In this document: positions 33,007 to 43,800 of the stretch, in pieces
How positions within the stretch are numbered: position 1 is the first letter of the stretch
Layout: each line of letters opens with the position of its first letter
Source of the DNA: Paracidovorax avenae
GTDB lineage: Bacteria; Pseudomonadota; Gammaproteobacteria; Burkholderiales; Burkholderiaceae_C
Assembly (NCBI RefSeq): GCF_040892545.1
Contig: NZ_CP156079.1
Coordinates: 3,321,501-3,385,500 of the forward strand
Length of the DNA: 64,000 nucleotides
Reading direction: 5' to 3'
The notes under the pieces: model-generated
What the model saw: only the letters and a program-made list of their open reading frames with translations
Told to the model about the DNA's origin: nothing
Database searches by the model: none
Position numbers and translations under genes: made by a program

Positions 33007-34575
33007 TCAGACCGCAGAGGCCTGGGCAACTCCCTGGCTGCCCGAGCCGTCCAGGCGCGGCTCGCCGCGTGCATCGCGTGCGTCGGGTGCCGTGGTCACG
33101 AGGGAAGTCAGCGCCGGCTCGACCGGGGCCAGCCGGTCCAGCGCCGGCCGCGGGCGCTGCAGTTCCCGGATGCCGGCAAAGGACCGCTCCATCGCGCGGC
33201 CGATGGCCAGTGTGGCCAGGTCGTCCCGGAAGCGGCCCACCACCTGCAGGCCGAACGGCATGTCGCGGCTGTCCCGCCCGCAGGGAAGGCTGAGGGCGGG
33301 ATGGGTGGTCAGCGTGGTGACGTAGGTCAGGGCCAGCCAGCGATAGTAGTTGGCCTGCGGCTCGCCGTTGATGTGGCTGGCGTACAGCTCCGTCCAGGGG
33401 AAAGGCGAAACCGGCGTGGTCGGCGCCAGGATGACATCGAACGATTCGAACGCCTGCTGGAAGCGCGCGAGGATGCGCGTCTGCTCGGCCTGTGCCCAGG
33501 CACTGTCGATGAGCGTCATGGCCGCGCCCATCTCGTAGTTCGCGCGGGTGTTGGGCCCCAGGCTGGCGGGATCGCGCTCGTAGGCTTCCCGCGTGCCCGC
33601 CACGAAGGCCTCGGCGCGCAGCACGTCGAAGCAGCGGTGCACGTCGCCCAGGTCCAGCGCGATGGGATCGCAGCTGCGGAACAGGTGCCGCATGGCGGCG
33701 ATCTTGCCGCGGAACGTCTCGCGGATGCCGTCGTCCACGGCACAGGCACCGAAGTCCTCCGTGTACCCGACGCGCAGCGTGGACAGGTCCACCTCGGGCA
33801 GGGACAGGAATACCGCAGGATCCAGCGGGTAGCTGAGCGGATCGCCCGCCGACATGCCGGCCGTGGCCGCGAGCTGCAGGCAGGCCTCCTCCACCGTGCG
33901 GCCCATGGGCCCCACGACGGAGATGGGCGTCCAGCCCAGCAGCTTGCGGGAGCTCGGCACCACCCCCGGCGACGGACGGAATCCCACCACCCCGCATTTG
34001 GCCGCGGGAATGCGCAGGGAACCGCCGGTGTCGGAGCCGGTGCAGACCGGCAGCATGTCGCAGGCCAGGGCCGCGGCCGAGCCGCCGGACGAGCCCCCCG
34101 CGTTCAGGCGGGGATCGAAGGGGTTGCCGGTGGCACCCCATACCGTGTTGCGGGAATTGGCGCCGGCCCCCATCTCGGGGATGTTGGTCTTGCCCGTGAC
34201 GATCGCACCGGCGCGGCGCAGGCGCGCGACCAGCACGTTGTCTTGCGCGGGAATGTGCTCGCGGTAGATCTGCGAGCCGTAGGTGGTCAGCAGGCCCTGC
34301 GTGGCCTCCAGGTCCTTCACGCCCAGCGGCAGGCCGTGCAGCAACCCGAGGGCATCGCCGCGCAGCACTGCCCGCTCTGCCTCGCGCGCCTCGTTCCGGG
34401 CCCGGTCGTAGCAGGTGGCGGTGATGGCGTTCACATAGGGGTTGAGGGCCTCGATGCGTGCGATGCACGCCTCGAGCAGTTCGACGGGCGAGATCTCGCG
34501 GCGGGCGATCCGCAGGCGCAGTTCGGGGGCGGTCAGCTCGACGAGGGAAGCGGAGGAGGATGCGGTCTGTGTCAT
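33007..34575 (-). CDS. Amidase-signature family hydrolase
   Basis: Cytosolic amidase of 522 residues. The signature serine region is NAGGSSGGSAAALACDM, with the cis-Ser and nucleophilic Ser in the GSDTGGSLRIPAA loop. The catalytic Lys is in LPLGVKDLEATQG. Length fits the family. Start 34575 (MTQTASSSASLVEL) is chosen because the 32 upstream codons overlap the end of the binding-protein gene region. It lies in the dsdA operon, between the binding protein and the DAO enzyme. Acyl- or carbamoyl-amino-acid hydrolysis is an inference. Confidence 0.92.
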   Translation of the reverse strand: MTQTASSSASLVELTAPELRLRIARREISPVELLEACIARIEALNPYVNAITATCYDRARNEAREAERAVLRGDALGLLHGLPLGVKDLEATQGLLTTYGSQIYREHIPAQDNVLVARLRRAGAIVTGKTNIPEMGAGANSRNTVWGATGNPFDPRLNAGGSSGGSAAALACDMLPVCTGSDTGGSLRIPAAKCGVVGFRPSPGVVPSSRKLLGWTPISVVGPMGRTVEEACLQLAATAGMSAGDPLSYPLDPAVFLSLPEVDLSTLRVGYTEDFGACAVDDGIRETFRGKIAAMRHLFRSCDPIALDLGDVHRCFDVLRAEAFVAGTREAYERDPASLGPNTRANYEMGAAMTLIDSAWAQAEQTRILARFQQAFESFDVILAPTTPVSPFPWTELYASHINGEPQANYYRWLALTYVTTLTTHPALSLPCGRDSRDMPFGLQVVGRFRDDLATLAIGRAMERSFAGIRELQRPRPALDRLAPVEPALTSLVTTAPDARDARGEPRLDGSGSQGVAQASAV

Positions 34576-34648
34576 GTGGTGCGCCGCCCCGGAAGGGCGG
34601 CGTTGTCTCCTGAAGGTTTGAAAATACCCGGAAAAACCGGGCAGGTGG

Positions 34649-35629
34649 TCAGTCGGCAGTGATGCCGGCACGCTGGGCCACGGCGCGCATCAGGGGCAGT
34701 TCCTTCTCGATGAGCGAGGCCAGCACCCTGGATGAACCATAGGACGGTTCGAATCCGTTGGCCAGCAGCTTCTCGCGCGTTTCGCGGTCCTCCATCACCT
34801 GGGCCAGCGCGCGCTCCAGGCGGGCCTTCACGGCCGGCGGCAGGCCGGCCGGAGCCACCATCGCCAGCCAGGTATCCATGTCGATCGCGTAGCCGTTCTC
34901 GGCGAGCGTGGGCACGTCCGGCAGCAGCGAGGAACGCCTGGCCGAAGTGACGGCGATGGCCTTGATCTTTCCTTCCCTGAGCTGGGGCAGTGCGGCTGCG
35001 ACCGTATCGACCGTGAAGGGAATCTGTCCGCCCATGAGGTCCACCATGGCCGGCGCGCTGCCCTTGTACGGAACATGCTGGATCTTCAGGCCCGCCAGGT
35101 GGAAGAAGGCCTCGCCGGCGAACTGCGAGGTGGTGCCGGAACCGAAGGAGCCATAGGAGTACTTGTCCGGCGCGGCCTTGACCAGGGACACGAACTGCCT
35201 GACGTCATTGGCCGGCACGCTCTTGCCGGCCAGCAGGATGAGCCCAGTGCGACCGGTGATGCCGATCGGCTCGAAGCTCTTCACGGGATCGTAGGGAAGT
35301 TTCGCGCGCACGGCCGGATTGACGGTGAAGGTAGTGCCTGAACTCATCAGGAGCGTGTAGCCGTCCGGCGCGGCCTTGGCGACATAGGATGCCCCGATCA
35401 CCGTGCCGGCGCCCGCGCGGTTGTCGATCACCACGCTCTGGCCCAGCACATCGCCCAGCTTCTTGCCGATGACGCGGCCCAGCACATCCGTGGCGCCGCC
35501 GGGCGGGAACGGGATCACCAGGGTGACGGGCCTGGCCGGATAGGTTTCCTGTGCGAAGGCCGGGGCCAGCGCGGCGCTTCCCAGGCAGCAGGCAATGGCG
35601 GACAGCAGCATCCTCTTGGCGCGGTTCAT
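34649..35629 (-). CDS. Bug/TctC-family periplasmic binding protein
   Basis: Exported solute-binding protein of 326 residues. Signal peptide 1-26 ends APAFAQ. Family hallmarks: YPARPVTLVIPFPPGGATDVLGR, VVIDNRAGAGTVIGASYVAKA, LLMSSGTTFTVNP, and HVPYKGSAPAMVDLMGGQI. Bug proteins bind carboxylates or amino acids in two conserved loops. No TctA/TctB membrane partners are in the window, which is common for Bug proteins in Burkholderiales. Located directly downstream of dsdA, suggesting it binds the operon's substrate. Confidence 0.95.
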   Translation of the reverse strand: MNRAKRMLLSAIACCLGSAALAPAFAQETYPARPVTLVIPFPPGGATDVLGRVIGKKLGDVLGQSVVIDNRAGAGTVIGASYVAKAAPDGYTLLMSSGTTFTVNPAVRAKLPYDPVKSFEPIGITGRTGLILLAGKSVPANDVRQFVSLVKAAPDKYSYGSFGSGTTSQFAGEAFFHLAGLKIQHVPYKGSAPAMVDLMGGQIPFTVDTVAAALPQLREGKIKAIAVTSARRSSLLPDVPTLAENGYAIDMDTWLAMVAPAGLPPAVKARLERALAQVMEDRETREKLLANGFEPSYGSSRVLASLIEKELPLMRAVAQRAGITAD

Positions 35630-35682
35630 GGTGGTCTTTCCGGTGAGTGAATGAAAGATGAATGGAGCAGGAGCGGCGCGGC

Positions 35683-37047
35683 TCAGGCAGCTTCCAGCAG
35701 GGCCCGGCCGCGGGCCTCGAAGCGCCGGTGTTCGGCTTCGGGCACGAACAGCCCACCCGTGGTCCAGACGAGGTGCGTGGCCTGCGGCAGGTGCCGGTCC
35801 AGGCCCTGCTCCCGCAGCCAGTGGCGCCCGGCACCCGAGCCCGTGAGCCAACCCGGCCCGCTGAAACCCGCCGCGGCGGAGGGTTCGATGCGCTCGCCCG
35901 AGGCGTCCAGCACCCGCACGAGATGCTCGAACAGGGTGTCGTCACGGACGGTGAAGATGCCCGACAGCAGTGGCTGCATGAGCCCCGCAGCCAGCAGCGA
36001 CGCCCTCGGTACCGCCAGGCCGTCGGCCTCGGTGCGGTTGGTCAGGCCCAGGTCGTACACGGACGGGTGCGTGCCGGCCGGCGCAGCCATCTGCACGAGG
36101 AAGCACGGCGATTGCACCGGTTCGGCAAAAAAGCAGTGCACATGCGGCCCGAGCAGTTGGCGCAGGCCGAAGGTGATGCCCGCCGGTGCTCCCCCTACCC
36201 CGCACGGCAGATAGACGAACAGCGGGTGGGCGGCGTCCACCGCGATGCCCTGTTCCGCCAATTGGCCGCGCAGGTGCAGCGCCGCGGCGCTGTACCCCAG
36301 CAGCAGCGAAAGGGAGCGTTCGTCGTCCACGAAATGGCTGAACGGATCGGCCTGGGCCTGGCTGCGCCCCGCAGCCACGGCGCGCTCGTAGTCGCCCGTG
36401 TGCTCCACCACCTCGACGCCCCGGCGGCGCAGGCGCTCTTTCTTCCACTCCTTGGCGTCGGCGGACATGTGCACGGCCGCCCGGAAGCCCAGCGCCGAGG
36501 CCGCCACGCCGATGCTCAGGCCCAGGTTGCCCGTGGAGCCCACCGCCACCTGGTGGCGCCCGAACACCTCGCGCGCAGCGGTTTCGGCCAGTACCCGGCA
36601 ATCCTGTCCGGGGGACAACAGACCTTCGCGCAGGGCCAGGGTTTCCGCGAATTCCAGCACCTCGTGGATGCCGCCGCGCGCCTTGATCGAGCCTGCCACG
36701 GGAAGGCCGTGGTCCGCCTTGATCCACAGCCGGCCGCAACCGGCCTCCAGCCCCATGGCATCCGAGAGCGCGCCTGCTTCGATCAGAGGTGATTCGATGA
36801 CCCCGCCCGTGGCCTCGAGTTCGGGGAACAGCCGGGCCAGGAGTCCCCCGAAGCGCCGGAACCTGTCCGAGGCGGCCTGCGTATCATGCAGACTAATGTG
36901 GCGACCCTCCGCATCCATCGTGGCGGGAATGTCCGCGCTGCGCTGCGGGTTGAACCAGATGCATGGATCGGCGCGGCGCAGTGCCTCCAAGGCGGCTTCC
37001 TGGACATCGATACCGGTGGGCAGTGCGGAACGGTTGGGTTCGGTCAT
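35683..37047 (-). CDS. dsdA: D-serine dehydratase
   Basis: PLP enzyme of 454 residues that deaminates D-serine to pyruvate and ammonia. The PLP lysine is in [17 protein letters not shown]. The phosphate loop is [13 protein letters not shown], and [34 protein letters not shown] and [15 protein letters not shown] are family-specific. Start 37047 ([12 protein letters not shown]) is preferred. First gene of a four-gene minus-strand operon, divergent from a LysR regulator, which mirrors the dsdC/dsdA arrangement of enterobacteria. Confidence 0.95.
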   Translation of the reverse strand: MTEPNRSALPTGIDVQEAALEALRRADPCIWFNPQRSADIPATMDAEGRHISLHDTQAASDRFRRFGGLLARLFPELEATGGVIESPLIEAGALSDAMGLEAGCGRLWIKADHGLPVAGSIKARGGIHEVLEFAETLALREGLLSPGQDCRVLAETAAREVFGRHQVAVGSTGNLGLSIGVAASALGFRAAVHMSADAKEWKKERLRRRGVEVVEHTGDYERAVAAGRSQAQADPFSHFVDDERSLSLLLGYSAAALHLRGQLAEQGIAVDAAHPLFVYLPCGVGGAPAGITFGLRQLLGPHVHCFFAEPVQSPCFLVQMAAPAGTHPSVYDLGLTNRTEADGLAVPRASLLAAGLMQPLLSGIFTVRDDTLFEHLVRVLDASGERIEPSAAAGFSGPGWLTGSGAGRHWLREQGLDRHLPQATHLVWTTGGLFVPEAEHRRFEARGRALLEAA

Positions 37048-37110
37048 GGGACGGCAGAGAAAGCGTTGCACGCATTCTTGTGCCGGCCCCGGGGGCGACG
37101 CAATGCATTT

Positions 37111-37126
37111 ATATTGACGACAGTAT
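37111..37126. promoter_or_regulatory. Candidate LysR operator between dsdA and its divergent regulator
   Basis: ATATTGACGACAGTAT is an imperfect inverted repeat (12 of 16 positions symmetric) with the ATA-N10-TAT shape of LysR-type operators (T-N11-A class). It lies 64 bases upstream of dsdA and 12 bases before the regulator ATG. TATAAA on the minus strand at 37108-37113 overlaps it and may be the dsdA -10. Confidence 0.5.
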
Positions 37127-37137
37127 TAGTTTCACTG

Positions 37138-38106
37138 ATGGATTCACGCCTGTCCAATTCGGTTCTGGCCTGGCTGCGCTGTTTCGATGCGGCCGCACGG
37201 CAGGGCAGCTTCACACGCGCCGCTGCGGAGCTGTGCATCACCCAGGGCGCCGTGAGCCAGCAGGTGAAGCAACTGGAGAACTGGCTGGGGCGTCCGCTGT
37301 TCCTGCGGACCCCTCGGGTGCTGGTGCTGACGCCCGAGGGCAAATGGCTGGGGGTGGTGCTGCGCGAAAGCTTCGAGGCCATCGAGAGCACGCTGGCGCA
37401 GATGCGGCGCTCCGCCCCGGCGCACGCTGCAGCCACGCTGAGTTGCTCCCCTTCGTTCGCCATGCAGTGGCTTACGCCACGGCTGGGCGAATTCTTTCGC
37501 CGGCATCCCGACACCGGGCTGCGCGTGTTCGGGGAGTTCCACCGCATCGACCGCACCCGCATGGTGCGAGACGGGGTGGAGGCGGCCGTCCGCTTCGACC
37601 CGGGGGAGTACACCGACCTGGACGCCACCGGGTTCCTCGATGAATGGCTGGTTCCCGTGGCCAGCCCGGCCTTCATGGCGGCCCACCCGGACCTGCGGGA
37701 TGCGCCGGCCAGGCTGCAGCCGGAATGGCTGCTGCACGACGGCAGTGCCTGGGAAGGGGCCGATACATTCGAGGAATGGCAGCACTGGTTCAGCGCACAA
37801 GGCGCACCATGCCCGGACTGGGGAGGCGGCCCCCAGTTCAACCTGTCCCAGCTGGCGGTGGGAGCAGCCATCACCGGCCAGGGCATCGCCATGGGTCGTG
37901 CCGCGCTCGTGCTCGAAGACGTGGCGGCCGGCCGCCTGGTGCCGCTGTGCTCCTGGAGCACGCTCTCCCGGGCGCGCTACTCCTTCGTGAGTTCACCCCA
38001 GGCGGGACCTGCCATGCTGCGCGTGCGGGACTGGCTGGTGGAAGAAGGGCAGCGGTTCAAAGAGACGCGTGCGAAGGTGCTGCCGCCGTTGCTGGTGCGG
38101 TCCTAG
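37138..38106 (+). CDS. LysR-type regulator (GcvA/DsdC-like)
   Basis: Transcription factor of 322 residues. The winged HTH (about 5-65) contains GSFTRAAAELCITQGAVSQQVKQLE, and the phrase VSQQVKQLENWLGRPLFLR is closest in style to GcvA/DsdC/AmpR members. The effector-binding domain follows from about 90 (FDPGEYTDLDATGFLDEWLVP). ATG 37138 is the start that gives the usual N-terminus; in-frame codons upstream run antisense through dsdA. Divergent from dsdA with a palindrome between, so it is the likely regulator of that operon and of itself. Confidence 0.93.
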   Translation: MDSRLSNSVLAWLRCFDAAARQGSFTRAAAELCITQGAVSQQVKQLENWLGRPLFLRTPRVLVLTPEGKWLGVVLRESFEAIESTLAQMRRSAPAHAAATLSCSPSFAMQWLTPRLGEFFRRHPDTGLRVFGEFHRIDRTRMVRDGVEAAVRFDPGEYTDLDATGFLDEWLVPVASPAFMAAHPDLRDAPARLQPEWLLHDGSAWEGADTFEEWQHWFSAQGAPCPDWGGGPQFNLSQLAVGAAITGQGIAMGRAALVLEDVAAGRLVPLCSWSTLSRARYSFVSSPQAGPAMLRVRDWLVEEGQRFKETRAKVLPPLLVRS

Positions 38107-38115
38107 AGCGCGCCG

Positions 38116-39501
38116 TCACGGGCGCGCCGCCGCCACGCGCCACAGGGTGTTGCCGACGTCGTCGGCCACGAGCAGGCCGCCCCGCCCGTCCAGCGCCACG
38201 CCCACGGGCCGGCCCCAGGCGTCGCCATCGCCGCTGACGAATCCGGTCAGCACGTCCAGGGGCATGCCGTCGGGCTTGCCGTTCCTGAACGGCACGAACA
38301 CCACCTTGTAGCCGCTGCGCGGCTTGCGGTTCCACGAGCCGTGCAGGCCGACGAACACACCCTGCGCGAGCTGCGGAGCCACGGGTCGAGCGGCCGGGCC
38401 GCCGCCCCCCGCGAAAGCCATGCCCAGCGGCGCCACGTGGTTGCCCAGAGCGTAATCCGGCACGATGGCCTTTTCGACCAGATCCGGCCGTGGAGGCTGG
38501 GCACGCGCATCCACGTTCCCGCCCCAATAGCTGTAGGGCCAGCCGTAAAAGCCGCCCTCCCTCACCGAGGTGAGGTAGTCGGGCACCAGGTCGCTGCCGA
38601 TTTCATCGCGCTCATTCACCACGGTCCAGAGCGTGCCGGAGCCCGGCTCCCAGCCCATGCCGTTGGGGTTGCGCAGGCCGCTCGCGAAGACGCGGTGCGC
38701 GCCCGTGGCGCGATCCACCTCCCAGATGGCCGCACGGCCGGCTTCCGCCTCCATGCCGTTCTCGGCGACGTTGCTGTTGGAGCCGACCGTGACATACAGC
38801 TTCGCACCATCGGGGCTGGCGATGAGGTTCTTGGTCCAGTGGTGATTGAGCGGCCGCGAGGGCAGGTCCGCCACCTTGGCCGGCGCGGCCGCGATGGCGG
38901 TCTGTCCTGCGGCATAAGGAAACCTCACGACGGCATCGGTGTTGGCGACGTAGAACTCGCTGCCGACCAGCGCCATGCCGAAAGGGGAATGCAGCCCCTG
39001 CAGGAACACGCTGCGCGTTTCCGCCACGCCGTCCCCGTCGGCATCGCGCAGGAGCGTGATGCGGTTGGCCGACGGGTTGCCGGAGCCGGCACGGGCCATG
39101 ACCTTGCCCATGACCCAGTTGCGCACTTTCCTGGCCCACCCGTCGTCCGGGGGCGGGCCTTCGGGTGCCGGCTTGTCGCTCTCGGCCACGAGCACGTCGC
39201 CGTTGGGCAGCACCACCACCCAGCGGGGGTGTTCGAGCCCGCGGGCGAAAGGCGTCACGGACAGCCCGGCCATGGCCTGCGGCGCGACCCCTTCCGGCCA
39301 TCCCCTGGCGGGCGCGATGTGTACGGTGGGAATCAGGGACTTGTGCGGCTCCGGCAGCGTGGGCCGGGGGCCGATGCCCGCCTCGGGTGGCAGGCGGGCG
39401 GTATCTCCACAGCCGGCCAGCGCGGCCACCACCAGCAGGGGCGCGGCCACCCGGCCATGGCCGGTGATTCTGAGGGTAAGGCGATGGAATGAGGGGCGCA
39501 T
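38116..39501 (-). CDS. PQQ-type sugar/sorbosone dehydrogenase lipoprotein
   Basis: Exported beta-propeller dehydrogenase-like protein of 461 residues. The lipobox AALAGCGD near residue 28 marks it as a lipoprotein. Propeller and family motifs: [88 protein letters not shown], and [24 protein letters not shown] dependence is a family assignment, not visible. It converges with the LysR gene, with only 9 bases between them. Confidence 0.9.
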   Translation of the reverse strand: MRPSFHRLTLRITGHGRVAAPLLVVAALAGCGDTARLPPEAGIGPRPTLPEPHKSLIPTVHIAPARGWPEGVAPQAMAGLSVTPFARGLEHPRWVVVLPNGDVLVAESDKPAPEGPPPDDGWARKVRNWVMGKVMARAGSGNPSANRITLLRDADGDGVAETRSVFLQGLHSPFGMALVGSEFYVANTDAVVRFPYAAGQTAIAAAPAKVADLPSRPLNHHWTKNLIASPDGAKLYVTVGSNSNVAENGMEAEAGRAAIWEVDRATGAHRVFASGLRNPNGMGWEPGSGTLWTVVNERDEIGSDLVPDYLTSVREGGFYGWPYSYWGGNVDARAQPPRPDLVEKAIVPDYALGNHVAPLGMAFAGGGGPAARPVAPQLAQGVFVGLHGSWNRKPRSGYKVVFVPFRNGKPDGMPLDVLTGFVSGDGDAWGRPVGVALDGRGGLLVADDVGNTLWRVAAARP

Positions 39502-39642
39502 GGCGGGAAGCCGGGCAGGCCGGCAGGTGGCGGGCGATGCCAGCCAGTCTCGCCACCGCCGCGCTGAAACCATGTCAGCCATCTTCGCCGAACGATGGCC
39601 TGCCGGGTACGGAACACCCGGGATCTCTGGGAAAATACCGCC

Positions 39643-40062
39643 ATGACCCCTCCCGAATCGATGCGCCTGGACAAGTGGCTGTGGTGCGCGCGCTTCTACA
39701 AGACCCGGGCCCTGGCGGCGGAAGAGATCGGCAAGGGCCGCGTGGTAGTGAACGGACAGGCCGCCAAGGCGTCGCGGGAACTGCGCAGCGGCGATACCGT
39801 GGCGCTGCGCCAGGGCCAGGTGCCGCGCACGGTGGTGGTACGCGGGCTCAGCGCCATGCGCGGCCCCGCGCCCGTCGCGCAACAGCTGTACGAGGAAACG
39901 GCCGAGAGCATCGCCGCGCGTGCGCAGGCCGCCGAGATGCGCAGGCTCGCACCCGAGCCTGCCGCCACCCTGCAGGAAGGCCGCCCCACCAAGCGAGACC
40001 GCCGCGAAATCGACCAGGCGCGCGACTGGGGCAGCCGCTGGAGCGCGGCGATCGACGAGTGA
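39643..40062 (+). CDS. hslR: Hsp15-like S4 RNA-binding protein
   Basis: Cytosolic heat-shock protein of 139 residues that binds stalled 50S subunits carrying nascent chains. The S4 domain (about 7-65) reads [23 protein letters not shown] with [20 protein letters not shown]. The charged C-terminal tail [20 protein letters not shown] is family-typical. Start 39643 ([14 protein letters not shown]) is preferred to 16 additional upstream codons. Confidence 0.95.
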   Translation: MTPPESMRLDKWLWCARFYKTRALAAEEIGKGRVVVNGQAAKASRELRSGDTVALRQGQVPRTVVVRGLSAMRGPAPVAQQLYEETAESIAARAQAAEMRRLAPEPAATLQEGRPTKRDRREIDQARDWGSRWSAAIDE

Positions 40063-40086
40063 TGCGGTGCCGAGGCCGCTGCCGGC

Positions 40087-40677
40087 TCAGGAATTGGTGT
40101 TGCCGGCCGGCCTCAGCATGCGCAGCACGACGTTGAGATAGTCGTCCATCCGCTGCCGCGCGCTTTCGGCTTCCCGCTCGAGATCGCGCAGGCTCTTGGC
40201 GTCTTCCTCGGACCTCTCGCCCAGGCAGATGGCCGACTGGCGCCGGGCCAGCCGCATTTCGGCCGTCTGCCAGTCGCGGCGCAACTCGCTCCACTGCTCG
40301 GACGCGGCGCGCAGCGCAGGCGCCTGGCCACCCTCGGCGACCTCCGCCATCCCCTCCCGGAGCATGGGCGGGCGATGCGCCGGTGGCACGGACGGCCGAC
40401 GGCGGCGCAGGCCATCCTGCCCGAGCGAGGCCCGGGCCGCGATGAAAGTCTTCTCCGCGGCGAGATCCTCGCTGCCCCAGCGTCCGCGCACTGCATACCA
40501 GGCGCCGCTGCCCACGGACCATGCACCGCGCCAGCCATCGCCGCTGGGCCATACCAGGATACCCACCCTGCGTCCCGCATGCTCGCGATACCGCAGGGGT
40601 TCGCGGGCCACGGGAACCGAGGGAGCAGGCGCGTGGGAGTACGCATCCAGGGAACGGGGCGTCGTGTAGGTCTCCAT
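40087..40677 (-). CDS. Hypothetical protein with C-terminal coiled coil
   Basis: Protein of 196 residues, not recognised. The N-terminal part (about 10-75) is Trp/Gly-rich (GILVWPSGDGWRGAWSVGSG), which could be a small beta domain. The C-terminal half (about 120-190) is strongly helical and charged, likely coiled coil. No signal peptide. Start 40677 (METYTTPRS) is a choice: 64 more in-frame codons exist upstream but have poor composition and run into the promoter of the hybrid kinase. It converges with hslR. Confidence 0.65.
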   Translation of the reverse strand: METYTTPRSLDAYSHAPAPSVPVAREPLRYREHAGRRVGILVWPSGDGWRGAWSVGSGAWYAVRGRWGSEDLAAEKTFIAARASLGQDGLRRRRPSVPPAHRPPMLREGMAEVAEGGQAPALRAASEQWSELRRDWQTAEMRLARRQSAICLGERSEEDAKSLRDLEREAESARQRMDDYLNVVLRMLRPAGNTNS

Positions 40678-40899
40678 GCCACGGCGGGGGCAAATGGCGT
40701 GCCTGCGGCACCCACCGCTTTTGACAGATTTGCAGACCCGACGGTGCGCGAAGCATGTAAAACTTTCCCGTGCACGTCCATGGATGAGCAGGCTGCGTTC
40801 CGGCAGCGCCTTTTGGCCGGCCGTGTGGCTGGATTGCGCTAGCATCGTCGCCCCAGCCGCACTCCTCACACCGCGGGTGCGCTCTCACAAGGACAAGAG

Positions 40900-43800
40900 A
40901 TGGACGAGATCACCCCGGGCCCCGCCGAGGAGGCCGTGGCCGGTGCGGCAACCGGCTGCGCCGCCGAAACCGGCGACGCCGCACTGCCGGTGGTCGGACT
41001 GGGTGGTTCGGCCGGAGCCATCCAGGCGCTGCGCGACTTCTTCACGGCGATGCCTGCTTCCCCCGGCATGGCGTTCGTGGTCGTGCTGCACCTGTCCCCC
41101 GACCACGAAAGCATGCTGGCCGAACTGCTGCAGCGCGCAACGACGTTGCGCGTGCACCAGGTGAGCGGCCCGGTGACCATGCAGGCGGACACCGTCTATG
41201 TCGTGCCGCCCCGCAAGGTACTGGAAGTCCACGATGGGATGCTCGCGCTCGCGCCCCTGCCGCCGGACCGGCAGCAGCATGTGGCGGTGGATCTGCTGTT
41301 CCGCACCCTGGCCGACTCGCACGGCACGCATGCCACAGCCATCGTGCTGTCCGGCGCGGATGGAGACGGTGCCATCGGCATCAAGCGCATCAAGGAGCGT
41401 GGCGGCCTCACCATCGCACAGGATCCGGGCGAGGCCTATGCCAGCGGCATGCCCGGCTCGGCGATCGCCACCGGCATGATCGACTGGGTGCTGCCCGCCG
41501 CCCAGATGGCCGGACGGGTGCTGGAATACCACCGGATGGCACCCCGGCTGCGGCTGGCGGCGCCGCACGGCACCGAACCGTCGGCTTCGGCGGGCGATGC
41601 AGCCGATGACGAGGCCGCGCTGCGCGAAGTTCTGGCGCTGCTGCGCCACCGGACCGGCCGCGATTTCGGCGACTACAAGCGCGCCACGGTCGTTCGGCGG
41701 GTCGGGCGCCGCATGCAGGTGAACGGTATCGGCACCATGTCCGGGTACCTGGACTGCCTGCGTACCCGGCCGGGCGAGGCAGGAGCGCTCCTGCAGGACC
41801 TGCTCATCAGCGTGACCAACTTCTTCCGGGATCCCGTGGCCTTCGCTGCCCTGGAAAGCCATCTCCCGCTGCTGTTCCAGGGCAAGACCGGCGCGGACAC
41901 GCTGCGCGTGTGGGTCGCGGGCTGCGCGACGGGCGAAGAGGCTTATTCCATCGCCATGCTGCTGGCGGAATACGCACGGACGCTCGACACGGCGCCGGTG
42001 TTGCAGATCTTCGCCACCGACCTGGACGACGCCGCCATCCGCACCGCCCGCGAAGGCTTCTACCCCGCGGCGATCGAGAGCGATGTGTCCGCGGAGCGGC
42101 TCCGGCGCTTCTTCGTGCGTGAGCGCGGCGGCTACCGCGTGCGGCGCGAGTTGCGCGAAAGCGTGCTGTTCGCGGTGCACGACCTGCTCAGGGATTCACC
42201 CTTCTCGCGGCTCGATCTCATTTCCTGCCGCAACCTGCTCATCTACCTGACCCGCGAGGCGCAGCTCCGGGTGCTCGACACCTTCCACTTCGCCCTGCTG
42301 CCGGGCAAGCTCCTGTTCCTGGGGTCCGCCGAATCGGTGGACGACGGCGACATCCGGTTTTCGGTGATCGACAAGCTGCATCGCCTCTACGGCCACCAGA
42401 CGTCGGCGCATACGGATCTCCTCCTGCCCGGCGGCCTGGGACCGGCCGCCGTCGCCCTGCATGCGCAGCACACTGCCCACCAGGGGCCTGTCGTGCACTC
42501 CGGCGCGATGGTTTCCTATTTCGCGGATACCGAACGCCCGGCCATGCAGGCCACGGGCGAAAAGGCACGGCCCTGGGGCGAGGTCCACCTCAGGCTGCTG
42601 GAGCAGCTCGCGCCGCCCTCCATCCTGGTGGACGGCGAGCAGAACATCCTGCACATGTCGCCTTCGGCGGGGCGCTTCCTGGCCTTCCATGGCGGCGAGC
42701 TTTCGCGCAACCTGATGCGGCTGATCCACCCTGCGCTGCGCATCGAGTTGCGTGCCGCGCTCTACCGTGCCGGCCGGACCGGCCAGCCCATGCGGCTGTC
42801 GGCGGTGCCCGTGGAGACGGCTGGCGGCATGGTGCGGGTCGCGCCCGAGGTGCGGCCCGTGCCCGACCTGGGACAGGGTCTTTCGCTGGTGCTGCTGCCC
42901 ACGCTGCCCGACCTGCCCGCTTCCTCCACACTCACTCCCGCGGCTCCGCAGGACACGGCCGCGGAGCAGCTGGACCGCGAACTGGAACTGCTGAACGCAC
43001 AGCTGCGCAGCACCATCGAGCAGTACGAAGCCTCCACCGAGGAACTGCGGGCCAGCAACGAAGAGCTGCAGGCGATGAACGAGGAACTGCGGTCCGCGAC
43101 CGAGGAACTGGAGACCAACCGGGAGGAGCTGCAGTCCATCAACGAGGAACTGACGACGGTCAACCACGAGCTCAAGAGCAAGGTGGACGAACTGGGGCAT
43201 GCGAACAGCGACATGCAGAACCTGATGGACGCCACGGCCATCGCCACGGTGTTCCTCGACCGCGACCTGCGCATCACCCGGTTCACGCCGTCGGCCGTCA
43301 CCCTCTTCAACCTGATCGCCACCGACGTGGGGCGCCCGCTGTCCCACCTGCGCACGCAACTGCAGTATCCGGAACTGGCGGAAGACGCCCGGAGGGTGCT
43401 CGAACGCCTCGCGCTGGTGGAGCGCGAGGTGGGCGCCAGCGACGGCAACTGGTACCTCGTGCGCATGCTGCCCTACCGGACGCTGGACGACCGCATCGCG
43501 GGCGTGGTGCTGACCTTCGTGGACATTTCCGAGCGCAAGCAGGGCCAGGAGGCACTGCGCCGGTCCGAGGACCGCTTCAGCGCCATCGTGAACCAGGCCG
43601 TCGTGGGCGTGGTGCAGACGGACCTGGACGGGCACATCACCTTCGTCAACCGGCACTACAGCCACATGCTGGGCTACGGGCATGACGAGCTCATCGGCAC
43701 GCAGCTGCTCGACCTGATCCATCCCGCCGACCGCCAGCTGAGCGCCCACCTCATGCGGCGCCTCGCCGAACATGGCGAGCCCTTCCACATCGAGAAGCGT

